In this document: piece after piece, positions 22,646 through 22,692 of the stretch
Position numbering within the stretch: position 1 is the stretch's first letter
Layout: each line of letters opens with the position of its first letter
DNA from: CAIKOD01 sp035543455
Lineage (GTDB): Archaea > Halobacteriota > Methanomicrobia > Methanomicrobiales > Methanospirillaceae
Direction of reading: 5' to 3'
NCBI GenBank assembly: GCA_035543455.1
Contig: DATKKE010000025.1
Location: forward strand, 1-22,692
Length of the DNA stretch: 22,692 nucleotides
Position numbers and translations under genes: made by a program
Notes under the pieces: generated by a model
Seen by the model: only the letters and a program-made list of their open reading frames with translations
Told to the model about the DNA's origin: nothing
The model's database searches: none

Positions 22646-22692
22646 GGATTAATCGAATGCAAACGGAATATAATGAATTGAAAAAGAGCCGA

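Larger units (their letters stand above)
22361..22692. other. 332-base region upstream of the histone gene without a convincing gene
   Basis: It contains the histone promoter (22393-22432), a perfect 14-base palindrome (22547-22560), two hairpins near 22608-22640 followed by T5 on the plus strand, and a minus-strand box A (TTATATTCC, 22667-22675). A 63-codon minus-strand frame at 22384-22575, preceded by GGGAG, could be a short upstream gene, but its composition is unconvincing and it runs over the histone promoter. Confidence 0.4.

Overview
The window is chromosomal DNA of a methanogenic euryarchaeon, most likely of the order Methanomicrobiales. The main evidence is an HMf-type histone, RadA, a multi-OB-fold RPA, LL-diaminopimelate aminotransferase next to diaminopimelate decarboxylase, a DUF1890 protein (a family I know from methanogens), a DUF3821-like surface protein with a Thr-rich stalk, a two-subunit 2-oxoacid:ferredoxin oxidoreductase, and archaeal AT-rich box A promoters (TTTAAATA/TTTATAT types) about 26 nt from predicted transcript starts. 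Assignment below order level is not supported.

Layout. 1-2320 holds envelope genes: a small lipoprotein (+), a large DUF3821-like surface protein (-), and a membrane-anchored protein with a charged cytoplasmic coiled coil (+). 2469-5577 carries a cyclophilin and a thioredoxin-fold DUF255 (YyaL-type) protein, separated by about 500 bases that look like a small non-coding RNA gene with its own box A and T-rich end. 5598-7721 (-) has a PNPOx-like flavin protein and a metallo-beta-lactamase fold protein fused to two rhodanese domains. 7893-8292 is the decayed remnant of a lipoprotein gene, followed by a molbindin-like (Mop) protein. 8577-12086 carries an orphan 94-aa protein, a HAD phosphatase, an APC amino acid permease and a DUF2179/UPF0316 membrane protein.

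12216-16141 (-) is the 2-oxoacid:ferredoxin oxidoreductase pair (alpha and beta overlapping by ATGA), a small unknown gene behind it, a DUF1890 protein starting with TTG, and CutA. 16248-20056 (+) is a compact cluster of dapL, lysA (ATGA overlap) and, 15 bases later, a four-domain RPA-like single-stranded DNA-binding protein. 20162-21831 (+) is radA with an archaeal phosphoglycolate phosphatase overlapping its end. On the opposite strand a PRC-barrel protein overlaps the phosphatase tail to tail, and the histone gene follows upstream of it.

Functional themes are lysine synthesis, genome maintenance and chromatin (RPA, RadA, histone), central carbon metabolism through ferredoxin-linked 2-oxoacid oxidation, sulfur/persulfide chemistry (rhodanese fusion), and cell-surface proteins. 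I found no CRISPR array, insertion sequence, prophage, tRNA or rRNA. The best candidates for something undescribed are the putative RNA gene at about 3066-3270, the inverted repeats that embrace the box A elements of the permease and histone genes, and the structured stretch upstream of the histone promoter.
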